A stretch of DNA of 36,955 nucleotides from Croceibacterium salegens (GCF_009827435.1 NZ_WTYM01000039.1:1-36955); one strand, 5' to 3'. Shown: positions 22,788-30,955, counted from the first letter of the stretch. The notes: a model not told the origin generated them from the sequence alone. Numbers and translations are program-made.

Positions 22788-24932
22788 ATGAATTTCGCGA
22801 TGTGGCGGCGGGCCTTGGCGGCCCCTGTCCTCCTGGCTCTGGCAAGTTGCCAGCCGGCCGATGGCCTGCAGGCTACAGCTTCCGCCGCGAGCGATGCCCC
22901 GACCGTAGCCAACTCGCAGACCATGCGCGCGCTCGACGCCCCGGCCAACGTCGGCGACTGGCTCAGCTACAGCCGTGGCTGGGACGAGCAGCGCCACAGC
23001 CCGCTGACGCAGATAAACGAAGGCAATGTCGGCCAGCTCGGCCTCGCCTGGTACGATGACCTCGGCACCTTCCGCGGCGTGCAGGCAAGCCCGCTGGTGA
23101 TCGACGGCGTGCTCTACAACGAGTCCATCTTCAACGTGGTCACCGCCTACGATGCGACCAACGGCAAGAAGCTGTGGACCTACGATCCCAAAGTCGATTC
23201 CAAGTGGGCCCGCCTCGCCTGCTGCGGCCCGTCGAGCCGCGGCATCGCGGCGTGGCACGGCAAGCTCTACGTCGGCGCGCTCGATGGCCGGGTAATCGCC
23301 ATCGACCAAAAGGACGGGCATGAAGTCTGGTCGACTGCCACATTCGACGAAGCGAAAGCGCCCTACTCCATAACCGGTGCGCCGCGCGTGTATGACGGCA
23401 AAGTCGTGATCGGCAACGGCGGCGCCGACTACGGCAGCCGCGGTTTCGTGATCGCGCTCGACGCCGAGACCGGCAAGAAGGCGTGGAAGTTCTACCTCGT
23501 CCCCGGCGACCCATCGAAGGGCCCCGACGGCGAGGCGAGCGACGAAGCGCTGGCGAAGGCCCTGCCCACCTGGAGCGGCAAGTTCTGGGAAGCTGGCGGC
23601 GGCGGCAACGCATGGGACAGCTTCGCCTACGATCCCGACACCCGCACGGTCATCGTCGGCACCGGCAACGGCAGCCCGCACATGTGGCATTTCCGCAGCG
23701 AGGGCAAAGGCGACAACCTGTTCCTGTGCTCGATGCTCGCGCTCGATATCGATACCGGCAAGTACAAGTGGCACTACCAGGAAGTGCCTGAGGAGGACTG
23801 GGACTACACCTGCACCCAGCCGATCTTGCTCGCCGACATCCCGATCGACGGGAAGACCCGCAAGGTCGCGATGCAGGCGCCGAAGAACGGCTTCTTCTAC
23901 GTTGTCGACCGCACCAACGGGCAGCTGATCAGCGCCAAGAGCTACGTCTCGATCAACACCTGGGCGAGCCATGTCGACATGGCCACCGGCCGCCCGGTGC
24001 TGGTCGAAGGCGCGCACAACACCGCCACGCCGCACCTGATGAGCCCGAGCTGGCTTGCCGCGCACACCTGGCACCCGATGAGCTACGATCCGAAGACCGG
24101 GCTCGTCTATTTCAGCGCGCAGGAGCAGGGCTCGATCTACGCACGGGCGGAGGACGGAAAGTACAAGTACACCCCCGGCCCGGGCCGCTCGAATTCCGGG
24201 CAGGACTTCGGCAGTCAGCCTGAACTGCGCAGGGAACTGCAGTCCAAGGCCAACGCGACCGAGAAGGGCTACCTCCTCGCGTGGGATCCCAGGGCCCAGA
24301 CCGAAGCGTGGCGGGTACCTTATGCCCACCCCGGCTCGGGCGGGGTCCTGACCACCGCCAGCGGGCTGCTAGTGCAGGGCACGATCGACAAGACGCTGGC
24401 CATCTACCGCGACAGCGACGGCAAGAAGCTGTGGGAAATGAACATCGATCAGGCGCCGGTTGCCGGGCCGATCACCTACATGGTCGACGGCGTGCAATAC
24501 ATCGCCATCAATGCCGGTTGGGGCGGATCGCCGGTCTACAACCTCGGCCCGTTCCAGACCGCCACGGCCAAACTGCTGGTGTTCAAGCTCGGCGGCACCG
24601 CCACACTGCCGCCGATGACTGCGGTCAAGACCGACCTGCCCGCCCCGCCGCCGCTGCGCGCGAGCGAAGCGCAGGTCGCCGAGGGCCGCGAACTCTACGG
24701 CGAGAACTGCAGTCGCTGCCACGGCGGCAACGCGGTCGGCGGGGTCAAGGACCTGCGCTTCATGACCGCCGATACGCACCGCGAATTCGCCGACATCGTG
24801 CTCGGCGGAAAGCTCTCTGCGATCGGCATGGCAAGCTTCAAGGGTCAGTTGAGCGAGAGCCAGGTCGAGGCGATCCACGCCTTCCTGATCGCGCGCGGCA
24901 ACGAGGATTATCGCGACGCGACGGCGCGGTAA
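22788..24932 (+). CDS. Lipoprotein PQQ-dependent dehydrogenase with C-terminal cytochrome c (quinohemoprotein), copy 2
   Basis: A 714-residue quinohemoprotein starting at ATG 22788 behind GGGAGGGAA. The signal ends LALASC (lipidated Cys21). The propeller has the vicinal cysteine pair (Cys145-Cys146 in LACCGPSSRG), the block GGGGNAWDSFAYDPDTRTV and WDYTCTQPILLADIP; the C-terminal heme c site is CSRCH (Cys641, Cys644, His645) followed by GGNAVGGVKDLRFM. It aligns with the minus-strand copy over its full length but has an extra charged segment around residues 395-425 (HVDMATGRPVLVEG). So the two enzymes are related but probably differ in substrate. Electrons should flow from PQQ to the fused heme and on to the respiratory chain. 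The next plus-strand gene lies beyond a repeat element. Confidence 0.94.
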   Translation: MNFAMWRRALAAPVLLALASCQPADGLQATASAASDAPTVANSQTMRALDAPANVGDWLSYSRGWDEQRHSPLTQINEGNVGQLGLAWYDDLGTFRGVQASPLVIDGVLYNESIFNVVTAYDATNGKKLWTYDPKVDSKWARLACCGPSSRGIAAWHGKLYVGALDGRVIAIDQKDGHEVWSTATFDEAKAPYSITGAPRVYDGKVVIGNGGADYGSRGFVIALDAETGKKAWKFYLVPGDPSKGPDGEASDEALAKALPTWSGKFWEAGGGGNAWDSFAYDPDTRTVIVGTGNGSPHMWHFRSEGKGDNLFLCSMLALDIDTGKYKWHYQEVPEEDWDYTCTQPILLADIPIDGKTRKVAMQAPKNGFFYVVDRTNGQLISAKSYVSINTWASHVDMATGRPVLVEGAHNTATPHLMSPSWLAAHTWHPMSYDPKTGLVYFSAQEQGSIYARAEDGKYKYTPGPGRSNSGQDFGSQPELRRELQSKANATEKGYLLAWDPRAQTEAWRVPYAHPGSGGVLTTASGLLVQGTIDKTLAIYRDSDGKKLWEMNIDQAPVAGPITYMVDGVQYIAINAGWGGSPVYNLGPFQTATAKLLVFKLGGTATLPPMTAVKTDLPAPPPLRASEAQVAEGRELYGENCSRCHGGNAVGGVKDLRFMTADTHREFADIVLGGKLSAIGMASFKGQLSESQVEAIHAFLIARGNEDYRDATAR

Positions 24933-24939
24933 TCTGGCT

Positions 24940-25028
24940 GTCACCCCGGACTTGGTCCGGGGTCCATCTCTCCACCTGGACCGGCTGTGCAGGTGAAAGA
25001 ATGGATGCTGAAACTGGTTCAGCATGAC
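24940..25028. repeat. Paired-hairpin palindromic repeat (REP/BIME-like)
   Basis: Two perfect hairpins bracket an 89-bp element: CCCCGGAC-TTG-GTCCGGGG (24944-24962) and ATGCTGAA-ACTGG-TTCAGCAT (25005-25025). The outer ends GTCA and TGAC are complementary. This layout is familiar from dispersed intergenic repeats of sphingomonads. It lies between the second quinoprotein and the 589-residue protein gene, where it may end transcription or protect the mRNA 3' end. Only one copy is in the window. Confidence 0.75.
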
Positions 25029-25055
25029 GAAGAGGGAATTGGGGAGAGACGAGTT

Positions 25056-26825
25056 ATGCGAACGGTTCTTGCTTCACTGGCGGCACTGGCGGCCTTGGTC
25101 CCGGTCACTGCGATGGCGCAGGCCGCCGGGGAGACCAGCGCCGTGGTCGCGCCGAAGTGCGACCGCGCCTGTCTGCTCGGCGCACTCAAGAAACACATGG
25201 ACGCTCTGCGCGCCGGCGACATCAGCCAGGTGCCGCTGGCGACCGGCGCGACGGTGGTCGAGAACGACGTCGTCATCCCCGCCGGCACCGGCCTGTGGCG
25301 CACCGTCACCGGGGTCGATGCGACGGGCCTCGAGGCCGCCGACTCGCTGACCGGAAACGCCGCGTGGTTCGGCTCGGTCAAAGAGAACGGCGTCCCGGCA
25401 ATCTATGCGCTGCGCATCCATGTCACACCCGCCGGGCTGATCGACGAGGTGGAGAGCGTCGTCCACCGCAAGACCGCACTGCCCGCCCCGTTCGGCGACG
25501 TGACCAAGATGGTTCACGACCCCGAGTTCAACGAGGTCCTGCCGCCCGAACAGCGCCGCCCGCGCGAACGCATGCTGTCGATCGCCGACGGCTATTTCAG
25601 CACGGTCGAGCTCAACGACGGGCAGGTCTTCACCGACTTCTCCGAGGACTGCGGCCGGCTCGAGAATGGGATCTCGACCACCGCCCCGCCCCCCGGCGGC
25701 GCAGGCGGCAACGCCGCGGCCATCGCCAGCGGCTGCCGCGCGCAGTTCCTGCTCGGTCTCTACAAGATCAACAAGCGCATCCGCCGCGACTTCTTCATCA
25801 TCGACGAGGAACGCGGCGTGGCCGTCGGTCGCGGGTTCTTCGACCACGCCAACGAGTTCGACCGCTACAAGTTGACCGACGGGCGCGAGATGAAGACCGC
25901 GCTCAAGTGGCCCAATTCGATCTCGCTGATCGAGGCCTTCCGCATCCGCGACGGCAATATCTCGCGGATCGAAGCGGTGTTCACCTACGTACCTTACTTC
26001 ATGAACAATCCGTTCTGGGGCCCGGACTCGGCGCCACCCGCCTATGCGGCGAAGCCGGACGAATGCGGCACCGCCTGCCTCGACAAACTGGCGCGGGGCG
26101 CGATCGGGGCGATGAAGGACAACCAGTGGCGCTCGGTGAACTGGGCCGACCGCGTCGGCTACGCCGAGAACAGCGTCGGCATTCGCGTCGGCGAGGGCAT
26201 CTGGTCGACCGTCACCGCGACCGATAGCAAGCCGCTCGTCATCGCCGACGAAAAGACCGGCAAGGCGGTGTGGATCGGGCAGATCGAGGAGCACGGCCAG
26301 CCTTCATGGGGCGTGTTCACGGTCACCTCCGACGGCAACAAGGTCGGCGGCATCGATGCGCTGATCCGCCGCAAGGAATACGGCGCGCCCTATGGCGAGC
26401 CGAGCGACGCGGCGACGCCGCAAGTCGCGGTCCTGCCCGCCGGCCGCCGCACGAGCCGCGAAGCGATGCGCGTCGGGGCGATGGCGATGCTCGACGCGGG
26501 TGCAAGCAACGCCGCAAAGGCGCCCGACGTGGTCGCCACGGATTGTGCCGCCACCGTCAACGGCCAGCCGGCTGGCGCATGTGGCGCGGTGTTCGGCAGT
26601 GGCGCTTTCGACGGGCTGGAGCGCGTCCGCGACATCCAGGTCCTCGCGGTGGACGAGGCGCGCGGGCTCATCGCCATCCGCACCTTCGAGGATCGTCCGG
26701 CCCTCGGCAGCGGCTATCCTCGCACCTTCGAAATTCTCGAACTCATGCGCTTCGATGCCGACAAGGTCGTGGAACTGCGCTCGTTCCTGTCCGAACTGCC
26801 CTACGGAATGCCGCCGCACGGCTGA
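25056..26825 (+). CDS. Exported protein of repeated NTF2-like modules (589 aa)
   Basis: A secreted protein starting at ATG 25056 (GGGGAGA upstream) with a signal peptide cleaved near AMAQAAG. It is an internal duplication: residues about 35-335 and 345-589 each begin with a cysteine pair unit (CDRACLLGALKKHMDALRAG and CGTACLDKLARGAIGAMKD), followed by a VEN/AENS-V-GTGLW/GEGIW block and a PAIYALR/SWGVFTV strand. Within each half a second module starts with an RERM or REAM helix and an ADGYF-like stretch, so I count up to four SnoaL/NTF2-like modules, the last degenerate. Single-unit relatives occur near oxidoreductases. No catalytic residue can be named. It follows the second quinoprotein on the same strand and likely acts with it. 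Confidence 0.8.
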   Translation: MRTVLASLAALAALVPVTAMAQAAGETSAVVAPKCDRACLLGALKKHMDALRAGDISQVPLATGATVVENDVVIPAGTGLWRTVTGVDATGLEAADSLTGNAAWFGSVKENGVPAIYALRIHVTPAGLIDEVESVVHRKTALPAPFGDVTKMVHDPEFNEVLPPEQRRPRERMLSIADGYFSTVELNDGQVFTDFSEDCGRLENGISTTAPPPGGAGGNAAAIASGCRAQFLLGLYKINKRIRRDFFIIDEERGVAVGRGFFDHANEFDRYKLTDGREMKTALKWPNSISLIEAFRIRDGNISRIEAVFTYVPYFMNNPFWGPDSAPPAYAAKPDECGTACLDKLARGAIGAMKDNQWRSVNWADRVGYAENSVGIRVGEGIWSTVTATDSKPLVIADEKTGKAVWIGQIEEHGQPSWGVFTVTSDGNKVGGIDALIRRKEYGAPYGEPSDAATPQVAVLPAGRRTSREAMRVGAMAMLDAGASNAAKAPDVVATDCAATVNGQPAGACGAVFGSGAFDGLERVRDIQVLAVDEARGLIAIRTFEDRPALGSGYPRTFEILELMRFDADKVVELRSFLSELPYGMPPHG

Positions 26826-26836
26826 TTGCGCGCATG

Positions 26837-26851
26837 CTAACCGCCGCTTAA
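26837..26851. promoter_or_regulatory. CtrA-like box upstream of cheA
   Basis: CTAA-N7-TTAA (CTAA CCGCCGC TTAA) differs by one base from the alphaproteobacterial CtrA consensus TTAA-N7-TTAA. It lies 43-57 bp before the cheA ATG, in the 68-bp gap after the 589-residue protein gene. CtrA controls motility and chemotaxis genes in many Alphaproteobacteria, so the position is sensible. A single motif match can arise by chance. Confidence 0.45.
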
Positions 26852-26893
26852 CCATCCCGCGCCATAACCGCCCTTGAGCAAAGGGCGAGATGC

Positions 26894-28963
26894 ATGGACG
26901 ATCTGCTGGCAGATTTCATTGCCGAAGCGCGAGACATGATGGAAGCGCTGTCGGGCGAGATTGTCGCGTGGGAGAACGATCCCGCCGACAAGGACCGCCT
27001 CGACGCCATCTTCCGCTTCGTCCACACCGTGAAGGGTAACTGCGGATTTTTCGACTTCCCGCGGCTCGAAACGCTCAGCCACGCGGCCGAAGACGCGCTC
27101 GCCGATTGCCGTGCCGGGCGCCGCACCGCCGACAAGGCGCTGGTCTCCGCGGTACTCGCGGTGATCGACCGCATCGCCGAAATGGTCGACGCGATCGGCG
27201 AAGGCGCCGAACTTCCGGGCACTGACGACGAGGCGCTGATTGCCGCGCTGGCCGAAGGCGCCGAGACCGCCGAAGCGCCCAGCAAGGAGGCCGCGCCCAC
27301 ATCGAACCGCGCCAAGCGCCAGTCCGCCGCTCCGCGCACCATCCGCCTGCCCGTCGACCTGCTCGACCGCGTCATGGGCGGGGTCTCGGACATGGCCGTG
27401 GCCCGCAACGACCTTGCCCGCCGCCTCGCCCAGGCCGAGGGCGAAACCGGGCTCGAAGCGCCGTTCAACCGCCTCTCGGCAATCCTCGTCGATCTCAGCG
27501 AGGCGATCACCCGCATTCGCATGCAGCGCATCGACACGCTGTTCGCAGGCTTCCCGCGCATGGTCCGCGATCTCAGCCACGAACTGGGCAAGCAGGTCAT
27601 GGTCGAAGTCGAGAGCGGCGACGTCGAGATCGACCGCGAAATGATCGAGGTGGTGCGCGACCCGATGGTCCACATCATCCGCAATGCGATCGACCACGGC
27701 ATCGAAAAGCCGGCCGAACGCCTCACGGTGGGCAAGCGTGAGATCGGTTCGCTGACCATCACCGCGCGCCAGACCGGCAGCGAAATCCGCATCGGCATCG
27801 TCGACGACGGCAAAGGCATCGACGGCGAGAAGCTGGTCGCCAAGGCGATCTCCGCCGGGCTGATAACCGCCGAAGAAGCCGCGGCGCTGACCCCTCGCGA
27901 ACGCAACATGCTGATCTGCCAGCCGGGGCTCTCGACCGCGAAGGAAGTGACCTCGGTCTCCGGCCGCGGCGTCGGCATGGATGTGGTGCGCGCCAATATC
28001 GAGCGCATCGGCGGTTCGCTGGTCATCGATTCCACGCCCGGGTCGGGCACGCGGATGATGCTCAACATCCCGCTGACGCTGTCGATTGTCCCTTCGCTGA
28101 CCATCGGCATCGCCGGCCACACCTTCGCCCTGCCGCGCTCCTACGTCGAGGAAATCGTCCGCAACTCGGGCGACGAGATGGACAGCAACCGCATGGGCGG
28201 GCGCAAGTTCATCACCCTGCGCGGCCAGCGCATCCCTTGCGTCGGCCTCGAGGAAGTGCTCGGCCTCAAGTCGACCTGCCCGGAAGACGCTCGTCTCTAC
28301 GTGCTCATCAAGCTGGTCGGCGGCGACGTCTTCGGCCTCGCGGTCGATGCGATCCACAATCACGAGGAACTGGTGGTCAAGCCGATCGCCCCGGTCCTGA
28401 TGTCCTGCGGGCTCTATGTCGGCACGACCCAGCTCGACGATGGCAGCCCGGTCCCGATGCTCGACATCGCCGGGGTGGCGCGCTCTGCGGGTATGATCAG
28501 CGAGGTCAAGGACCGCACCATCCGCACCGCGGGCGGCGAAGTTCGCGAAGAAGAAAAGGCCCTGCAACCCGCCCTGCTGTTCGTCGGCTTCGACGGCGGC
28601 GAACGGGCAATCGACATGGATTCGGTGCGCCGCATCGAGAAGCTGCCGGTTTCCGCCGTCCGCCGCGAGAGGGACGGCACCGCGCAGATCGTCATCGACG
28701 GCAAGATCGTGCCGTTTCTCGGCGTTGCCGGCGAACTGCCGGAAGACATGGTGGCGATGTTCCGCATCGGCGCCGAGGATCGCGAGATCGCCTACGCCTA
28801 TGAGCGGATGATAGATCTGGTCGAATACGAGCCGGACACGGTTAGCAAGGCCAACAAGCGCACTGGCAGTCGCCTCGCCCTGATCGATGGACGCCCAGTC
28901 GACGTGCTCGACGAGGCGCGCCTGCTGGCCGACCACGCCGGCCGCGTGGCGGAAGGAGCCTGA
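26894..28963 (+). CDS. cheA: Chemotaxis histidine kinase CheA
   Basis: A 689-residue kinase. The HPt domain (about 1-105) has the phosphorylated His44 in FVHTVKGNCGFF. A short linker goes straight to the dimerisation helices (about 145-210), so the usual P2 domain that binds CheY is absent. The ATP-binding domain shows the N box HIIRNAIDHGIE (260-271), DDGKGID and GRGVGMDVV. Two CheW-like domains follow: one at about 385-540 and a second, more diverged one at about 550-680 (LFVGFDGGERAIDMDSVRRI). Canonical CheA has only one. AAGGGCGAG precedes the start. cheW begins 3 bp after the stop. It phosphorylates CheY and CheB in response to receptor arrays. Confidence 0.95.
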   Translation: MDDLLADFIAEARDMMEALSGEIVAWENDPADKDRLDAIFRFVHTVKGNCGFFDFPRLETLSHAAEDALADCRAGRRTADKALVSAVLAVIDRIAEMVDAIGEGAELPGTDDEALIAALAEGAETAEAPSKEAAPTSNRAKRQSAAPRTIRLPVDLLDRVMGGVSDMAVARNDLARRLAQAEGETGLEAPFNRLSAILVDLSEAITRIRMQRIDTLFAGFPRMVRDLSHELGKQVMVEVESGDVEIDREMIEVVRDPMVHIIRNAIDHGIEKPAERLTVGKREIGSLTITARQTGSEIRIGIVDDGKGIDGEKLVAKAISAGLITAEEAAALTPRERNMLICQPGLSTAKEVTSVSGRGVGMDVVRANIERIGGSLVIDSTPGSGTRMMLNIPLTLSIVPSLTIGIAGHTFALPRSYVEEIVRNSGDEMDSNRMGGRKFITLRGQRIPCVGLEEVLGLKSTCPEDARLYVLIKLVGGDVFGLAVDAIHNHEELVVKPIAPVLMSCGLYVGTTQLDDGSPVPMLDIAGVARSAGMISEVKDRTIRTAGGEVREEEKALQPALLFVGFDGGERAIDMDSVRRIEKLPVSAVRRERDGTAQIVIDGKIVPFLGVAGELPEDMVAMFRIGAEDREIAYAYERMIDLVEYEPDTVSKANKRTGSRLALIDGRPVDVLDEARLLADHAGRVAEGA

Positions 28964-28966
28964 TCG

Positions 28967-29419
28967 ATGGAAGAACGCTCGCTCCTGCTCGTGCGCATCG
29001 CCGGCGAAATGGCCGCCATCGAATCCGAGCGCATCCAGTCGGTCGTCGAACTCGACAACATCACCCCGGTGCCGCGCGCCCCGGCGCATGTCGTCGGCCT
29101 GGCCGCGCTGCGCAGCAAGGCGATGACGGTCGTCAACTGCCGCTGCTCGCTCGAACTGGCCGCCAGCGAGGCTGTATCCGAGGGTGAAATCCTTGCGCTC
29201 GCGGTCGTCGTCGAGATCGACGAATACCTTTACGCGCTGGTCGTCGACCGGGTCGAGGAAGTGGTCCCGCTCGAAGGCGAGCCGGCCCCGCTCAGGGCCG
29301 ACCTGCTCCCCGGCTGGACCCGCGCAACGCTCGGCATGGTCGAGACAACTGCCGGCCCTGCGCTCCTGCTCGATCCGGACCAGCTCGTCGCAGGCCCGTC
29401 GAACCGGGAAGCGGCGTAA
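28967..29419 (+). CDS. cheW: CheW-like adaptor protein
   Basis: A 150-residue single-domain protein with the CheW fold: RSLLLVRIAGEMAAIESERI at the start, the conserved APAHVVGLAALRSKAMTVVN strand region and ALVVDRVEEVVPL. CheW couples chemoreceptors to CheA at the membrane. Its ATG lies 3 bp after the cheA stop, with GGAAGGAG inside the cheA end as ribosome site. The usual NLRG motif after the binding-loop strand reads LRSKAMT here, so the receptor interface may be altered. It is one of three CheW folds encoded here, the others being in CheA. Confidence 0.9.
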   Translation: MEERSLLLVRIAGEMAAIESERIQSVVELDNITPVPRAPAHVVGLAALRSKAMTVVNCRCSLELAASEAVSEGEILALAVVVEIDEYLYALVVDRVEEVVPLEGEPAPLRADLLPGWTRATLGMVETTAGPALLLDPDQLVAGPSNREAA

Positions 29420-29426
29420 TCCAATT

Positions 29427-29445
29427 TTTACCTGCGCACGGTAAA
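29427..29445. repeat. Inverted repeat between cheW and cheY
   Basis: TTTACC-TGCGCAC-GGTAAA gives a 6-bp stem with a 7-base loop in the 56-bp gap between cheW and cheY, the widest gap within the che operon. It could be an operator or a weak attenuator. No T tract follows. Confidence 0.3.
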
Positions 29446-29475
29446 CCAGTAGGTGAGAACAGAGGGTCTTAGAAA

Positions 29476-29841
29476 ATGAAGTACTGCCTGATCGTCGACG
29501 ATTCGCGGGTCATCCGCAAAGTCTCGCGCCACATCGTGGAAACGCTCGGCTTCACCGTCGACGAAGCGGCCGACGGGCAGGAAGCCCTGGCCAAGTGCGA
29601 CGTTAAGATGCCCGACGTTATCCTGCTCGACTGGAACATGCCGGTGATGAGCGGCATCGAATTCCTTTCGAAGCTGCGCGACCGCCCCGACGGCAAGTCT
29701 CCAAAGGTGGTGTTCTGCACCACGGAAAACGACGTCGCCCACATCCGCGAAGCGATCGATGCGGGGGCCGACGAATACGTCATGAAGCCGTTCGATCACG
29801 ATACGTTGCAGATCAAGCTGCAGCTCGTCGGCGCCGCCTGA
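29476..29841 (+). CDS. cheY: Single-domain response regulator CheY
   Basis: A 121-residue receiver domain. The acidic pair Asp8-Asp9 (IVDDSR), phospho-acceptor Asp52 (VILLDWNMP), Thr82/Thr83 switch region (CTTEND) and Lys104 (VMKPF) are all in place. It has no output domain, so it acts by binding, classically to the flagellar motor switch. The 56-bp gap upstream holds an inverted repeat; cheB starts 10 bp downstream. Alphaproteobacteria often have several CheY proteins, some serving as phosphate sinks, so motor control is inferred from operon position. Confidence 0.94.
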   Translation: MKYCLIVDDSRVIRKVSRHIVETLGFTVDEAADGQEALAKCDVKMPDVILLDWNMPVMSGIEFLSKLRDRPDGKSPKVVFCTTENDVAHIREAIDAGADEYVMKPFDHDTLQIKLQLVGAA

Positions 29842-29851
29842 GGCGGACGCC

Positions 29852-30955
29852 ATGGGCTTCGCCACGACCCTTGGCCGGCCCGGCAGCGGACCGGAATCCG
29901 AACGCGGTCACGGCATCCGCGTGCTGGTTGTCGACGATTCGCTGATCGTCCGTTCGGCATTTTCCCGCCTTATCGAACAGGAAGAGGGCCTGGTCCTCAC
30001 GGCCGCGGTCTCGAACGCGGAAGACGCGTTGCAACTGCTCGTCACCGAGCGCGTCAACGTCATCCTGCTCGACCTCGAAATGCCCGGCATGGGCGGTCTC
30101 GACGCCCTGCCGAAGATGATCCAGCGGGCCAGAGAAGCAAAGATCCTCGTCGTCTCCAGTCACGCCAAGGACGGCGCCGAAGCGACCGTCGAGGCGCTCA
30201 GCCTCGGTGCGGCCGATACCCTGCAAAAGCCGACCGGCGGATTCGACCAGGCCTATCGCGAGATTCTCGTCGGCAAGATCCACGCGCTCGGCCGCAAGCC
30301 GCTGCGCCGCGCCGCCAAGTCGGCGACGACGCCGGAAACTCCCCCGCCCGCCCTGCGCCCTGCCTCGCGCCAGCGCGCCCGCGTGCTCGCCATCGGCGCA
30401 TCGACCGGCGGCATCCACGCGCTCGGCCAGTTGTTCGGCACCCTGCCGCGCAACCTCGGCATCCCTATCCTCGTCACGCAGCACTTGCCGCAATCGTTCA
30501 ACGAGGCCTTCCGCAACCAGCTGCAGGACGTTTCCGGATTGCCGGCCGTCGCCGCCGAAGACGGCCAGGTGCTGCTTCCCGGCCGCATTGCGGTTGCTCC
30601 AGGCGATGCGCACCTGACAGTCGTCCCGAGCCACTCCGAACACGTCATCAAGCTCGACCGGCGCCCGGCGCCGAGCGGCTGCATGCCCTCGGTCGACCCG
30701 ATGTTCGCCTCGCTCGCCATGACCCACGGTGCCTCCGCGCTCGGCGTGGTGCTGACCGGCATGGGCCGCGACGGTACCGAAGGAGCAATGGAACTGGCCG
30801 AGGCCGGCGGAACCTTGCTGGTCCAGAACGAGGCCAGCTCGGCGGTCTGGGGCATGCCGGGTTCGATCGCCCGCGCCGGCCTCGCATCGGCCATTCTCCA
30901 CCCCTTCGACCTCGCCGCGCGGATCGCTTCTGCGGCCGGCGTCGGGAGCGCGTAA
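29852..30955 (+). CDS. cheB: Chemotaxis protein-glutamate methylesterase CheB
   Basis: A 367-residue two-domain protein. The receiver domain (about 22-140) has Asp28-Asp29 and phospho-acceptor Asp74 (LLDLEMPGMGG). After a proline-rich linker (about 150-175) the methylesterase domain shows the catalytic triad Ser184 (IGASTGG), His211 (TQHLPQ) and Asp307 (GMGRDGTEG). It removes methyl groups from receptor glutamates to reset sensitivity. An N-terminal extension of about 20 residues before the receiver is unusual but the start fits the 10-bp spacing from cheY. Its TAA overlaps the cheR start (TAATG). Confidence 0.95.
   Translation: MGFATTLGRPGSGPESERGHGIRVLVVDDSLIVRSAFSRLIEQEEGLVLTAAVSNAEDALQLLVTERVNVILLDLEMPGMGGLDALPKMIQRAREAKILVVSSHAKDGAEATVEALSLGAADTLQKPTGGFDQAYREILVGKIHALGRKPLRRAAKSATTPETPPPALRPASRQRARVLAIGASTGGIHALGQLFGTLPRNLGIPILVTQHLPQSFNEAFRNQLQDVSGLPAVAAEDGQVLLPGRIAVAPGDAHLTVVPSHSEHVIKLDRRPAPSGCMPSVDPMFASLAMTHGASALGVVLTGMGRDGTEGAMELAEAGGTLLVQNEASSAVWGMPGSIARAGLASAILHPFDLAARIASAAGVGSA

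Noticed and set aside
26837-29089. 750-residue minus-strand open frame over cheA
   Set aside because: It mirrors a real gene with full CheA domains; its product is His/Asp/Ala-rich with no motif. High-GC coding DNA often leaves the antisense frame open.
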